From JAMXLO01 sp963791495 (GTDB lineage: Bacteria; Pseudomonadota; Alphaproteobacteria; Acetobacterales; Acetobacteraceae), in the NCBI GenBank assembly GCA_963791495.1, contig CAWBST010000010.1, positions 62,001 through 126,000 of the forward strand: a stretch of 64,000 nt of DNA. The letters run 5' to 3'. How positions within the stretch are numbered: the stretch's first letter is position 1; each line of letters starts with the position of its first letter. The notes beneath the pieces were generated by a model, which saw only the letters and a list, made by a program, of their open reading frames with translations, had not been told where the DNA came from and made no database searches. Positions 9,370 through 17,883 of the stretch are shown here, one piece after another. A program made the position numbers and the translations under genes.

Positions 9370-9753
9370 ATGATTGCCAAAGCCGCCAAGGGGTCATTCG
9401 GCACATCTCCCCGCCATGCTCCGCAACGTCGATGTGAACCGTTCCGGGATGCAGACGAGGCGTGGCTGTGGACCATGGCCGCACTGATGGCGCGGCGCGA
9501 AGGGGCTCGATACACAGCTAACCAGGGCCGCGTCGCACGTCCCTGCGAGCCCGATGACGTGGTGAAGTGCCTGGACGGCCTTTATCGCCGCCGCCGCATC
9601 GACCTCGTGCATGCCCGCGTCCTGCGCATCTGGGGCGAGCGCCAGGCGTCTCCGAGCCCTGGCGTGCCCACGGAGCGCTGCGACTGGAGGTTGTGGCGCG
9701 AAGCTCTGGACCGGCTCGAGTGGCCACTGCGGATCAAGGGGATCGTCCGCTGA
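9370..9753 (+). CDS. Conserved hypothetical protein, probably SOS-regulated
   Basis: Protein of 127 residues, rich in Arg and Trp, soluble. The central block FRDADEAWLWTMAAL..RPCEPDDVVKCLDGLYRRRRIDLVHARVLRIWGERQ looks like a conserved domain, and the end (DWRLWREALDRLEWPLRIKG) forms a second conserved-looking helix-rich part. I do not recognise a function. The ATG at 9370 has GGAG nearby. A LexA-type box sits in its promoter region, so expression on DNA damage is likely. A role in repair or in a mobile element's response to damage is inference. Confidence 0.75.
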   Translation: MIAKAAKGSFGTSPRHAPQRRCEPFRDADEAWLWTMAALMARREGARYTANQGRVARPCEPDDVVKCLDGLYRRRRIDLVHARVLRIWGERQASPSPGVPTERCDWRLWREALDRLEWPLRIKGIVR

Positions 9754-9777
9754 CTTTCGTTGAATAGGAAAATTTGC

Positions 9778-9805
9778 TTGACAACCTACGGCATCATTCC
9801 ATAGT
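9778..9805 (+). promoter_or_regulatory. Strong promoter upstream of small-RNA candidate
   Basis: A perfect TTGACA -35 at 9778-9783, a 16-base spacer and CATAGT at 9800-9805 as -10. Transcription would start about 9811-9813, exactly where a stable hairpin begins. Confidence 0.6.
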
Positions 9806-9811
9806 CTGTCT

Positions 9812-9897
9812 CCGTCAACGGGCGTAGTCCGCCCGCTGACCTTTCTCCTCCTCAAACTTCAAGGGCCGCCGCGATCCGCGAGCGGCTCTTTCTTTTT
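9812..9897 (+). ncRNA. Candidate small RNA or transcription attenuator
   Basis: Between a strong promoter and a strong terminator lie about 86 bases with no ORF. First comes a hairpin with arms 9814-9824 and 9830-9840 (GTCA-A-CGGGCG, loop TAGTC, CGCCCG-C-TGAC; one mismatch). Then comes an unpaired CU-rich stretch with CTCCTCCTC at 9846-9854, complementary to Shine-Dalgarno sequences, then the terminator. This resembles trans-acting small RNAs with anti-Shine-Dalgarno motifs. The other reading is a 5' leader that attenuates the gene at 9918, which starts 20 bases after the terminator. Confidence 0.5.
9861..9897 (+). terminator. Rho-independent terminator
   Basis: Arms AAGGGCCGC (9861-9869) and GCGGCTCTT (9882-9890) pair fully with one G-U, an inner CGCG/CGCG extension closes on a three-base loop, and TCTTTTT follows (9891-9897). 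It lies between the candidate small RNA and the ATG at 9918. Confidence 0.75.
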
Positions 9898-9917
9898 GCC
9901 CGAAGGGAACCACAGCC

Positions 9918-10154
9918 ATGGCCTTCGCCATCCGCAATCTCTCCGTGCTCGCCTACGCAAACGGCTTCACGCTCTGGCACTACAAGGCCGGCAAGGACCG
10001 GCTTCCTCAGGTGGAGAAGCTGGATTTTTTCGCCGATGCGGCCGACATGCTGGCGGAAGGCGACATGATGATGGTTTCGGCGGCAGACGGCAGCCGCATC
10101 CTTACCATCGCCGCCGGCACCGCCGGCTCAACAGCCACCGCCCGGCTGGCCTGA
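9918..10154 (+). CDS. Small phage-associated-type hypothetical protein
   Basis: Protein of 78 residues, MAFAIRNLSVLAYANGFTLWHY at the start (positions 9918-9983), followed by a short linker and an acidic-to-hydrophobic beta-rich end. Small proteins with an NLSVLAYANGFTLWHY opening are, from memory, common in prophage-like and virion gene clusters of alphaproteobacteria; I cannot check this here. A ribosome site (GAAGGGAA) precedes the ATG. It sits right behind the terminator, so either readthrough or attenuation controls it. Function not known. Confidence 0.65.
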   Translation: MAFAIRNLSVLAYANGFTLWHYKAGKDRLPQVEKLDFFADAADMLAEGDMMMVSAADGSRILTIAAGTAGSTATARLA

Positions 10155-10163
10155 CGCGTCACG

Positions 10164-10391
10164 TCACCGCGCATGGTCCCGATGCTTCAGCACATCGCGC
10201 TCATGCCGAAGCGATCCCTCTCTGGTGATCGAGTATCGACCATCCCCTCGCTGCTCGGTGAGGCCCATCGCGGCAAGCCTTGCCAGGCAGGGGCCATCCT
10301 TCAGACCCACCGGCCGGCCCGCAGCCCCACTCAGCACCAGACGGTGCAGCGCAGAGCGGCAGCAGGTCTCCAGATAGCGCTCGTTCCACAT
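10164..10391 (-). CDS. Small hypothetical protein, winged-helix-like
   Basis: Protein of 75 residues on the minus strand, convergent with the gene at 9918 and divergent from the spanin-like pair. The second half (LARLAAMGLTEQRGDGRYSITREGSLRHE) has the layout of the recognition helix and wing of a winged-helix domain. A Cys pair (CCR) lies at residues 10-11. No strong ribosome site is seen upstream of the ATG at 10391. It could be a local regulator; this is inference from composition only, and it may also be a spurious frame. Confidence 0.45.
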   Translation of the reverse strand: MWNERYLETCCRSALHRLVLSGAAGRPVGLKDGPCLARLAAMGLTEQRGDGRYSITREGSLRHERDVLKHRDHAR

Positions 10392-10464
10392 GCGCCGGAT
10401 CGTCGCCGTCAGTCATCCAGCTGGCAAGCGGCAGAGCGACCGCCGTTCACCGGAGGAAACTGAC

Positions 10465-10896
10465 CTGAGTTACCCCGAGCAAACCGGTCCCCGCACGCGG
10501 GTCGTCTGGGAATTCAGCCTGGTCACCCTGATGCAGGCCCTGCAGGTCGCCGCCCTGTTGATCGCGCTTGTCTACTGGTTCGTGCTGAACGCCAACCGCG
10601 GCGAGGACAATCAGCGGCGGCTGGCCGAGTTGCAGTCGAATGTCTCTGCTCAGATCGGCGAGGTTCGGCAGGCGGTCGCAGTGGGGCTTGGTGATGTGCG
10701 GCAGCAGCTCAATGCGCTGCCCGACCAGCGGGCGCGGCTTGATCAGGCAGAGCGAAGATTGGCCGACCTCGACGCCCACTACGGCAACCTCGAGACGCGC
10801 GTTTCCACGATCGAACGCCAGATGGCGGAACTGCGCAGCGACATGAACTCGATAACCAGGGCGAGCAGTGTGCCGCTGCCGGGGACCCGACGCTGA
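10465..10896 (+). CDS. Probable i-spanin-like membrane coiled-coil protein
   Basis: About 143 residues if started at a CTG at 10465, which has an excellent ribosome site (GGAGG at 10452-10456, 8 bases before). The only ATG in frame is at 10390, before that site. One membrane segment (LMQALQVAALLIALVYWFVL) is followed by a long heptad-rich helix with many Gln/Glu/Arg, ending in a short tail. The stop overlaps the ATG of a tiny proline-rich lipoprotein (TGATG). This membrane-coil plus lipoprotein pair is the architecture of phage Rz/Rz1 spanins. No holin or endolysin is seen beside it, so a lysis role is inference. Confidence 0.6.
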   Translation: MSYPEQTGPRTRVVWEFSLVTLMQALQVAALLIALVYWFVLNANRGEDNQRRLAELQSNVSAQIGEVRQAVAVGLGDVRQQLNALPDQRARLDQAERRLADLDAHYGNLETRVSTIERQMAELRSDMNSITRASSVPLPGTRR

Positions 10897-11168
10897 TGCG
10901 CTCAGATACCGTGATCCTGGCCGGACTGCTGCTCGTGACATCCTGCACCAGCAAGCCGCCACCGCCTGCGCCGCCCCAACCGCCTGGCCCGGAGCGCTGC
11001 CAGGACGGCATGCCTGTGCCACGCGCACCCCGAACGCCGCGCACCGTCGAACAACTCGGCGCGTGGGCGCTCACCGCCGAGCGCGCGGCCCGGCAGACCG
11101 AGCGAGCGCGCGCAGCATGTGCCGATGACTACGCGCGGCTCAGGGAGTGGGCGACTACCGCCAAGTGA
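10896..11168 (+). CDS. Probable o-spanin-like small lipoprotein
   Basis: Precursor of 90 residues with a lipoprotein signal (LLLVTSC, Cys about residue 17) and a proline-rich stretch directly after it (KPPPPAPPQPPGP). A charged helical C-terminus follows. Small size, lipobox and proline-rich start match the outer-membrane spanin subunit of phages. Its ATG overlaps the stop of the preceding membrane coiled-coil gene, so the pair is translated together. A plain lipoprotein of unknown role is the alternative. Confidence 0.6.
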   Translation: MRSDTVILAGLLLVTSCTSKPPPPAPPQPPGPERCQDGMPVPRAPRTPRTVEQLGAWALTAERAARQTERARAACADDYARLREWATTAK

Positions 11169-11224
11169 AGCACGTCTGAGGCACTTTCGCGACGATACGC
11201 CTGCAGGCATAACCGGCCCCGCCG

Positions 11225-12293
11225 ATGACGCCCGCAATCGCATCCGCCTTCATGCCGCTCATGCGACGGCTCGATCCGGAGCGCGCCCACGTGCTGGCCC
11301 TGAGTGCTCTGCGCCTCGGCCTCGGCGGGCGAACACGCGGACCAGATCCTGAGTGTCTGGCCATCCACGTGCTGGGCCGGCGGTTCGACAACCCGATCGG
11401 CCTGGCCGCAGGATTCGACAAGGACGCGGTGGCTGTACCGGCGCTGATGCGACTGGGGTTCGGCTTCGTTGAGACCGGCACCGTCACGCCACGACCACAA
11501 ACTGGCAACCCACGCCCGCGACTGTTTCGCCTGGTCCCGGATCAGGCAGTGATCAACCGCATGGGTTTCAACAACGCCGGCCTCGACGCCTATCTCGCCC
11601 GGCTTGCGAACTGTCCACGCGGGCCGGTCGCACTCGGTGCCAACGTGGGCATCAACAAGGACGGCGCTGACCCCGAACGCGACTATCCGGCGCTGATTGC
11701 GGCCGTCGCGCCGCATGCCGACTACGCGGTGATCAACGTCTCCTCGCCGAACACCCCGGGGCTGCGGGATCTCCAGGGCGAAGCGCAGTTGCGCGCGATC
11801 CTGCGAGCACTGGCCGAGCGCGTGCCGAACCGTCCGCCCGTGCTGGTGAAGATCGCTCCGGATATCGGCGACGATGCGCTGGCTGCGCTGGTCGAGACCT
11901 GCGTCGCCGAAGGCGTACAGGGACTGGTCGTCGCGAACACCACGGTCACGCGCGCCTTAAGATTGCGCTCACCGCTGGCGCGCGAGGCCGGCGGCCTATC
12001 CGGTGCGCCGTTGTTTCCGCTTTCCACAAGGGTGCTGGCGCGCGCATATCTGCTCGCGCGTAGCCGTCTCGTGCTGGTCGGCGTCGGGGGTGTGTCCAGC
12101 GGCGAACTGGCCCTGACCAAGATTTCGAGCGGGCGCCTCGCTGGTCCAGCTCTATACCGCCTTCGCCTATGCCGGTCCGGCCCTGATCCCCCGTCTGAAG
12201 CAGGAACTCGCTGCCGCCCTGCGCGCCGGAGGGTTCGCGCGCGTGCAGGATGCGGTGGGCAAGGACGCACAGCGTCTGGCAGAATGCGCCTGA
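11225..12293 (+). pseudogene. pyrD: Dihydroorotate dehydrogenase (quinone), frameshifted as sequenced
   Basis: Class 2 PyrD, the membrane-associated flavoenzyme of pyrimidine synthesis that passes electrons to quinone. The restored product has 355 residues. Seen are NPIGLAAGFDKD, GFVETGTVTPRPQ, NRMGFNN, the INVSSPNTPGL active-site block with the class 2 Ser, LVKIAPD and GVGGVSSG. After K-I at 12120 the frame is lost: reading AAG ATT, skipping one T of 12123-12125, gives K-I-R-A-G-A-S-L-V-Q-L-Y and then the family's normal end at the TGA 12291. A single extra T in a T run explains all. The stop overlaps the next ATG. Confidence 0.88.
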
Positions 12294-13160
12294 TGGAACA
12301 CCTGCCAGGCTTCGCCCCGCTCGCCGACCGGTACGACGGCTTCATCCTCGATCTGTGGGGCGTCATCCATGACGGCGTGAATGCATTCCCTCACGCCGTC
12401 GATTGCCTCGCCCGGCTGCGCGAGGCGGGCAAGCGCACCCTGCTGCTGTCGAACGTGCCGCGGCCCAACGACCCCGCCCAGGCGATGATGCGCCAGATGG
12501 GGATTCCGGACGACCTCTATACCGACATCCTGACCAGTGGCGAGGCGGTGCGCCGCGCCCTGCAGCGTCCGCCCGATCTGTGGTGGGCGGAACTCGGTCA
12601 ACGCGTCTTCCACCTCGGCCCGGAACGCGACCGCGGCGTGCTGGAGGGGCTGGACCTGACCAAGGTCGCGGACCCCGCGGACGCGAATTTCGTGCTCAAC
12701 ACCGGCCCCGACGATCATCGCAATCCCACCGAGATGTCGGAATTCGAGGAGAGTGCTGCAGGACTGCGTGCGCCATCACCTGCCGATGATCTGCGCGAAC
12801 CCCGATCTGCAAGTGATCCGCGGCGGCGTGCGCGTTTTGTGCGCGGGTTCGCTGGCTTTGCGCTACCAGGAACTCGGCGGCGACGTTCGCTCGATCGGCA
12901 AGCCGGATCCGGCGATCTATCAGCCCGTGCTGCAAAGTCTCGGACTGCCGGTCGGACGCGTGCTGGCGGTCGGCGACGCGCTGCACACCGACATTGCCGG
13001 CGCGGCGGGGGTCGATATCGCCGCCTGCTGGGTCCTCGGCGGCATTCATGGCGACGCACTGGCGGATGGACCGGGGCGCTACGATCTGGCCAGGGCGGAG
13101 GCGATGGCCAAGGAAGAGGGCGTCGCACCGGTCGCGACGATCCCCCGGTTCGCCTGGTAG
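12293..13160 (+). pseudogene. HAD-IIA family hydrolase (TIGR01459 type), frameshifted as sequenced
   Basis: Cytoplasmic HAD-superfamily phosphatase of 288 residues when restored. Motif I is FILDLWGVIHDG near residue 20; the LLLSNVPRP block is motif II. After the shift come ANPDLQVIRGG, GKPDPAIYQ and LAVGDALHTDIAGA (motifs III and IV). The frame changes about 12745-12753: reading GAG GAG, skipping one A, gives E-E-V-L-Q-D-C. It overlaps the pyrD stop (TGATG), so the two are translationally coupled. The substrate of this family is not established. Both adjacent genes carrying a one-base insertion points to sequence error. Confidence 0.82.
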
Positions 13161-13180
13161 CGAGTTGCGCGGTTGCCGCT

Positions 13181-14029
13181 TCAGTGCGACAGCAGGACTG
13201 GCGCGGTCATCTCCGCGATCAGAGTGCGCGTCACGCCGCCGAACACCAGTTCGCGTGCCCGGGAATGTCCATACGCGCCGGCGACGATGAGATCGGCGCC
13301 GATATCCGCCGCATAGGACAGCAGCGCCTCGCCGTCGGCTATGTCCCGGGCCACGGTATGCGCCGCCTCCGCCTTCAGCCCATGGCGCGCAAGGTGCAAT
13401 GCGATATCAGCCGCGGGCACATCACCGTGCCCACCGACCCCGCGCTGCGGGTTGATCGCCAGCACCGTCACCTGCTTCGCGCCGATCAGCAGCGGCAATG
13501 CGTCGTTCACCGCGCGAGCCGCCTCGCGGCTGGCGTTCCACGCGATCAGAACGCGCTCACCGATGACGGGAAACTCGCCGGCGAACGGCACCGCAAGCAC
13601 CGGACGGCCGGAGGTCATCACCGCGGTGACCGTCACGGCATCGGCGTCCTGCGGTTCATCGCGGTTGGGCTGGCCCACCACGCTCAGATCGGCATAACGC
13701 GCATGCAACGCCACGGTCGACGGCGGGGAGCCTTCCACCAGCCGCCATTCACCCTCGATGCTGTTGCGGCGCAGGCAGTCGCGGAAAGCCGCTTCCACCG
13801 GGCTGGCGGCCTCGGTTGCCTCGGCACGGATGCGCTCGACGATCTCCTCTGGGTTGGCCGGCACGAACGGCATCGCGGCGCCGTAAAAGTAATTGGCCGA
13901 AGGGATGTCGATCACGTGCAGTCCGGTCAGGTGGGCGCCGTGCCGCATCGCCAGGCGGGCGGCCAGCTCCAATCGCGTGGCACAGCGCGGTGTGGTGTCG
14001 AGATGTACCAGAATGTCCTTAAGGGCCAT
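13181..14029 (-). CDS. Universal stress protein, tandem domain
   Basis: Cytoplasmic protein of 282 residues with two UspA domains. The second holds the ATP-binding pattern GAYGHSRARELVFGGVTRT near the C-terminus; the first lacks it. I placed the start at the ATG 14029, after AAAGGAAGG; a GTG three bases earlier is also possible. It is convergent with the HAD-IIA gene (20 bases between stops). Usp proteins bind ATP and help survival in stress; the precise role here is not known. Confidence 0.87.
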   Translation of the reverse strand: MALKDILVHLDTTPRCATRLELAARLAMRHGAHLTGLHVIDIPSANYFYGAAMPFVPANPEEIVERIRAEATEAASPVEAAFRDCLRRNSIEGEWRLVEGSPPSTVALHARYADLSVVGQPNRDEPQDADAVTVTAVMTSGRPVLAVPFAGEFPVIGERVLIAWNASREAARAVNDALPLLIGAKQVTVLAINPQRGVGGHGDVPAADIALHLARHGLKAEAAHTVARDIADGEALLSYAADIGADLIVAGAYGHSRARELVFGGVTRTLIAEMTAPVLLSH

Positions 14030-14115
14030 CACCGGTTCCTTCCTTTAGGGGCGCTCCGCTCGGCGTATACACCCATCGTATCGGCAAACGACTTGATATG
14101 GATCATACTCCACGG

Positions 14116-14436
14116 TCAGCGGCTACCCTGATGCAGCGGCACCTGCACGGTCAGGCCCGGCGTCTGGATCGGGCGCTTATCCTCGCTGGTCTCGAACTGT
14201 GAGCCGGGCGTGTAGCCAAACCCCTGCTGGAGACGATCGGCGCGGAAGTCCTGCAGGGTCACCCGGGGGCCCTGGGAGGCCGGCGACAGTGGCCCCGTTG
14301 CGTCACGATTCGGTACGGGCGCCGACTGGTCCGCTGGTGGATGGGGTGGCGGGATCGGCGGCACGGGCAGGCGGCGCAGCGGGCCGGCACCCATGGTGGC
14401 AAACAACAGGAACACCACCCATCCGATGCGAATCAT
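14116..14436 (-). CDS. Proline-rich secreted hypothetical protein
   Basis: Small protein of 106 residues with a signal-like N-terminus (IGWVVFLLFATMGAG), a proline-rich stretch (PVPPIPPPHPP) and a polar C-terminal part. Its ATG overlaps the stop of the Nudix gene (ATGA), so it is the second gene of that operon. No domain is recognised. It is likely periplasmic or attached at the membrane. Confidence 0.6.
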   Translation of the reverse strand: MIRIGWVVFLLFATMGAGPLRRLPVPPIPPPHPPADQSAPVPNRDATGPLSPASQGPRVTLQDFRADRLQQGFGYTPGSQFETSEDKRPIQTPGLTVQVPLHQGSR

Positions 14437-14999
14437 TGGCCGATGCCCGATGCGGGTCGCACGCGCGGATCGGTCCCACGCGGGTCAGCCGCCGGATTGC
14501 CTGCCGGCGGTCCAAGCGGGCCGGCGCCGGTACTCTGCCAGGCATCGAGCGCCCAAACGACGGATGGGAAGGCGATGGCGTCGCGTGGGATCCTCGGCGG
14601 TCGGAACAGTGCGACCTCCAGGCTTTCTGGTCCGGCCGCGAAACGCGGTGCGCCGGATGAGGCAAAACGGGCGCGAAAGATCACCTGCACCTGGCCGATC
14701 CGGCTGATGCTGAAGACACCGAGGATCCCGTCCAGGATGATTTCCGCCTGGGCTTCCTCCCACGCCTCGCGAGCCGCGCCCTCCTCCAGTGTCTCGCCAT
14801 GTTCCAGATAGCCGGCGGGAAGGGTCCAGAACCCGCGGCGCGGGTCGATGGCACGGCGGCACATCAGGACGGAGTCATCGGCAACGATGACCGAGCCGAC
14901 GATTACTTTCGGGTTGTCGTAGGCGATGTGCCCGCAGTCGGCGCAGATCAGGCGCTCGCGATTGTCACCATCGGGAATCCGGCGGACGAAGTCCGGCAT
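14433..14999 (-). CDS. Nudix hydrolase with N-terminal zinc ribbon
   Basis: Cytoplasmic pyrophosphohydrolase of 188 residues. It opens with RLICADCGHIAYDNPKVIVG, a half zinc ribbon seen in NADH-pyrophosphatase-like and ADP-ribose-type Nudix proteins. The Nudix box is complete: GYLEHGETLEEGAAREAWEE near residues 67-86. The last 35 residues are proline- and glycine-rich and probably disordered. Substrate by family is a nucleoside diphosphate linked to another moiety. It is the first gene of a two-gene operon with the secreted proline-rich protein. Confidence 0.85.
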   Translation of the reverse strand: MPDFVRRIPDGDNRERLICADCGHIAYDNPKVIVGSVIVADDSVLMCRRAIDPRRGFWTLPAGYLEHGETLEEGAAREAWEEAQAEIILDGILGVFSISRIGQVQVIFRARFASSGAPRFAAGPESLEVALFRPPRIPRDAIAFPSVVWALDAWQSTGAGPLGPPAGNPAADPRGTDPRVRPASGIGQ

Positions 15000-15059
15000 T
15001 CGCGAAGCGTGACGCTTTCGACGTGCCGGATCAATACCTTCCTGTGTCGCTACGTTTCG

Positions 15060-15269
15060 CTACACGGACAGATCGAGCAGTGACCCGCGCGGCAGCACCC
15101 GACCCGGCTGCGCGGTTTCGCCGTCGCGCGCGGGCGTCGCCGTCGCTGGCGCCGTCGGTGGAGTGGGCTGCAGCGGCCGGGCACGCGCGCGATGAAAGGG
15201 GCCGGCCTGGGTGAAGCCAGACTGTGCCACACCGACCGAAACTGCAGTCAGAGAGGCTGGCGACAACAT
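15060..15269 (-). CDS. Possible small secreted hypothetical protein
   Basis: A 69-residue frame starting at an ATG at 15269: a weakly hydrophobic start (MLSPASLTAVSVGVAQ) and a Pro/Arg-rich rest ending in LPRGSLLDLSV. No clear ribosome site and no domain. If it is not a gene, the stretch 15000-15446 holds no coding sequence that I can support. Confidence 0.3.
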   Translation of the reverse strand: MLSPASLTAVSVGVAQSGFTQAGPFHRARARPLQPTPPTAPATATPARDGETAQPGRVLPRGSLLDLSV

Positions 15270-15446
15270 GCCGGCATCATCGCGCCGGCACGTTAACATT
15301 GGCTGAACCTGCGGACCATTCCGATCGCCACGCCTTCGGCGACATTTACCGCGCCGCCGAACAGCGAATGCCCGCACGCCGGGAGCGCGGTAGCGGCCGA
15401 AAAAAACCCTCCCTGGTTGCCTAGGGCGGGTCAACCTAACGCCGCG

Positions 15447-17670
15447 TTAGAGCGCGGCGAGTGCGGCGTTCAGCGTCTCACTAGGCCGCATCGCCGCCGA
15501 TGTCTTGGCCGGATCGGGCAGGTAGTAACCGCCGGTGTCCACCGGCCTGCCCTGCGCGGCGATCAGTTCGGCATTGATCTTGGCCTCGTTGGCCGCAAGC
15601 CTCTCGGCCAGCTTCTTGAAGCGGCCTTGCAGCGCCGCGCTCTTGCCCTGCGCGGCCAGCGCCTGCGCCCAGTAGAGTGCCAGGTAGAAATGGCTGCCAC
15701 GATTGTCGAGTTCGCCGACGCTTGCGCGCGGGCGAACGGTTGAATTCGAGGATCTTGCCGTTGGCGGCGTCGAGCGTGTCGGCGAGAACCTGCACGTCGG
15801 CGTTCTTGTGGGTCTGCGCCAGATGTTCGAGCGAGGCCCACAGGGCGAGGAATTCGCCGAGCGAATCCCAGCGCAGATAGCCTTCCTGCTGGAACTGCTC
15901 CACGTGCCTGGGCGCCGAGCCGCCGGCACCGGTCTCGAACAACCCACCGCCCGCCATCAGCGGAACGATCGACAGCATCTTGGCCGAGGTGCCCAGCTCC
16001 ATGATCGGGAACAGATCGGTGAGGTAGTCGCGCAGCACGTTGCCAGTGACGGAGATCGTGTCCTGCCCCTTGCGGATGCGCGCGAGCGAGAACTTCATCG
16101 CCTCGACCGGCGCCAGGATGCGGATGTCGAGCCCCGAGGTGTCCTGCTCCTTGAGGTATTTCTCGACCTTGGCGATCACCTGGGCGTCATGCGCGCGTTG
16201 GGCGTCGAGCCAGAATACCGCCGGGGTGTTAGTGAGGCGCGCGCGGCGCACCCCGAGCCTGACCCAGTCCTGGATCGGCGCGTCCTTGACCTGGCACATG
16301 CGGAAGATGTCGCCGGTCTCCACCGGGCGTGTCAGCAGCACCGTGCCGTCGTCGGCGACCACGCGCACCGTTCCGCCCGCGGGGACTTCGAATGTCTTGT
16401 CGTGCGATCCGTATTCCTCGGCCTGCTGCGCCATCAGCCCCACGTTTGGCACATCGCCCATCGTGCGGGGGTCGAAGGCGCCGTGCGACTTACAGTCCTC
16501 GATGACTGTCTGGTAGATCCGTGCGTAGCAACGATCGGGGATCACGGCCTTTATGTCGTGCAACTTGCCGTCGGCGCCCCACATACGCCCCGATTCGCGG
16601 ATCATCGCCGGCATCGTCGCGTCGATGATCACATCGCTCGACACGTGCAGGTTGGTGATTCCCCGGTCCGAATTGACCATGGCGAGGCTGGGCCGGTGCG
16701 CATAGGTGGCTGCGATATCGGCCTTGATCGCTTCCCGTTCGGCGTCCGGCAGCGTCTCGATCTTCGTCAGCAGCTCGCCCAAGCCGTTGTTGGGATTGAC
16801 GCCGAGACGCTTCAGCGTGGCTTCGTGCTTCTTGAACACGTCGGCGAAGAACTCGGAAACGGCATGGCCGAACAGGATGGGATCGGAGACCTTCATCATG
16901 GTCGCCTTCAGGTGCAGCGAGAACAGCACGCCGTCCTTCTTCGCCGCCTCGATCTGCTCGGCCAGGAATGCGCGCAATGCCTTGCGGCTCATCACCGCCG
17001 CGTCAATGATCTCGCCGGCCAGCAACGGCGTCTTGGGCTTCAGCACCGTGACGGTGCCGTCCGTGCCAGCCAGTTCGATGCGGGCATTGGTCGGCGCCGC
17101 GACGGTGGTGGCGACTTCCGAGCCGTAGAAATCGCCGCCCGACATGTGCGCCACATGCGACTTGGAGTCCGCGCTCCAGGCGCCCATTCTGTGCGGATTG
17201 TTGCGCGCGTATTGCTTCACGGCGCCGGCGGCGCGGCGGTCGGAATTGCCCTCCCGCAACACAGGGTTGACGGCGCTGCCGAGCACCTTGGCGTAGCGCG
17301 AGCGGATGTCCTTCTCGGCGTCCGTCGTGGCGTTGTCCGGATAGTCCGGCACATCATAACCCTTGTCTTGCAGTTCCTTGATCGCAGCCTTGAGCTGCGG
17401 GACCGAGGCGGAGATGTTGGGCAGCTTGATGATGTTGGCCTCGGGCCGCATCGCGAGTTGGCCAAGTTCGGCGAGTTCGTCGTTGATCCGTTGCGCTTGC
17501 GTCAGTTTCTCGGGGAAATTGGCGAGGATGCGGCCGGTCAGCGAAATGTCCTTCAGCTTCATCGTCACGCCCGCCGTGCCCACGAAGGCTTCGACGATCG
17601 GCAGCAGGGAGAACGTCGCGAGGGCCGGAGCCTCATCGACCTTTGTCCAAACGATCTCGAGATCTGACAT
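15447..17670 (-). pseudogene. icd: Monomeric NADP-dependent isocitrate dehydrogenase, frameshifted near the C-terminus as sequenced
   Basis: Large single-chain isocitrate dehydrogenase (IDH-II type) of the TCA cycle, 740 residues when restored, right for the family. Landmarks: KDISLTGRILANFPEKLT, PNISASVPQLKAAIKELQ, YARNNPHRMGAWSADSKSHV, SLHLKATMMKVSDPI, NSDRGITNLHVSSDVI and GNVLRDYLTDLFPIMELGTSAKMLS. The frame is lost about 15718-15722: C-G-C A-A-G, skip one C, then K-V-G-E-L-D-N-R-G-S-H-F-Y-L-A as in the family, to the TAA at 15447. I chose the ATG at 17670 (AGAGG upstream). A relic of the unrelated dimeric enzyme lies just beyond its start. Confidence 0.9.
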
Positions 17671-17771
17671 GCTTGCACCTCTGCGCGCCGGGCTGGTTTC
17701 GGCTGAGTTCAACTATCCACAAATTCGGCGCGCCTTGTCGCATCGGCATACGGGAAGGGCAAGCGGGAGCG

Positions 17772-17806
17772 GCCCCTCGCCCGCATCCTCTCCTGGAGAT
17801 GGGAAA
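17772..17806. repeat. Degenerate copy of the pyrimidine-rich interspersed palindrome
   Basis: CCCCTCGCCCGCATCCTCTCC followed by TGGAGATGGG. It resembles, in weakened form, the repeats at 25624-25665 and 36137-36187. It lies between the icd start and the dimeric icd relic. Confidence 0.35.
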
Positions 17807-17883
17807 AAGCCGTGACCCGACATACCCAAATGCTCGGCCGATCCGGGCACCTTGGGTGACCGATAATCACCTGACTGGGCAAC

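Noticed and set aside
11225..14131. A single 968-codon frame starting at pyrD
   Set aside because: It is coding only to about 12122 (PyrD) and again from 12293 to about 12745 (HAD-IIA); the rest is a shadow frame, open because of the high GC and joined by a frameshift.
15703..17667. A 654-codon plus-strand frame opposite icd
   Set aside because: Composition is that of an antisense shadow; the minus strand carries a complete monomeric isocitrate dehydrogenase.
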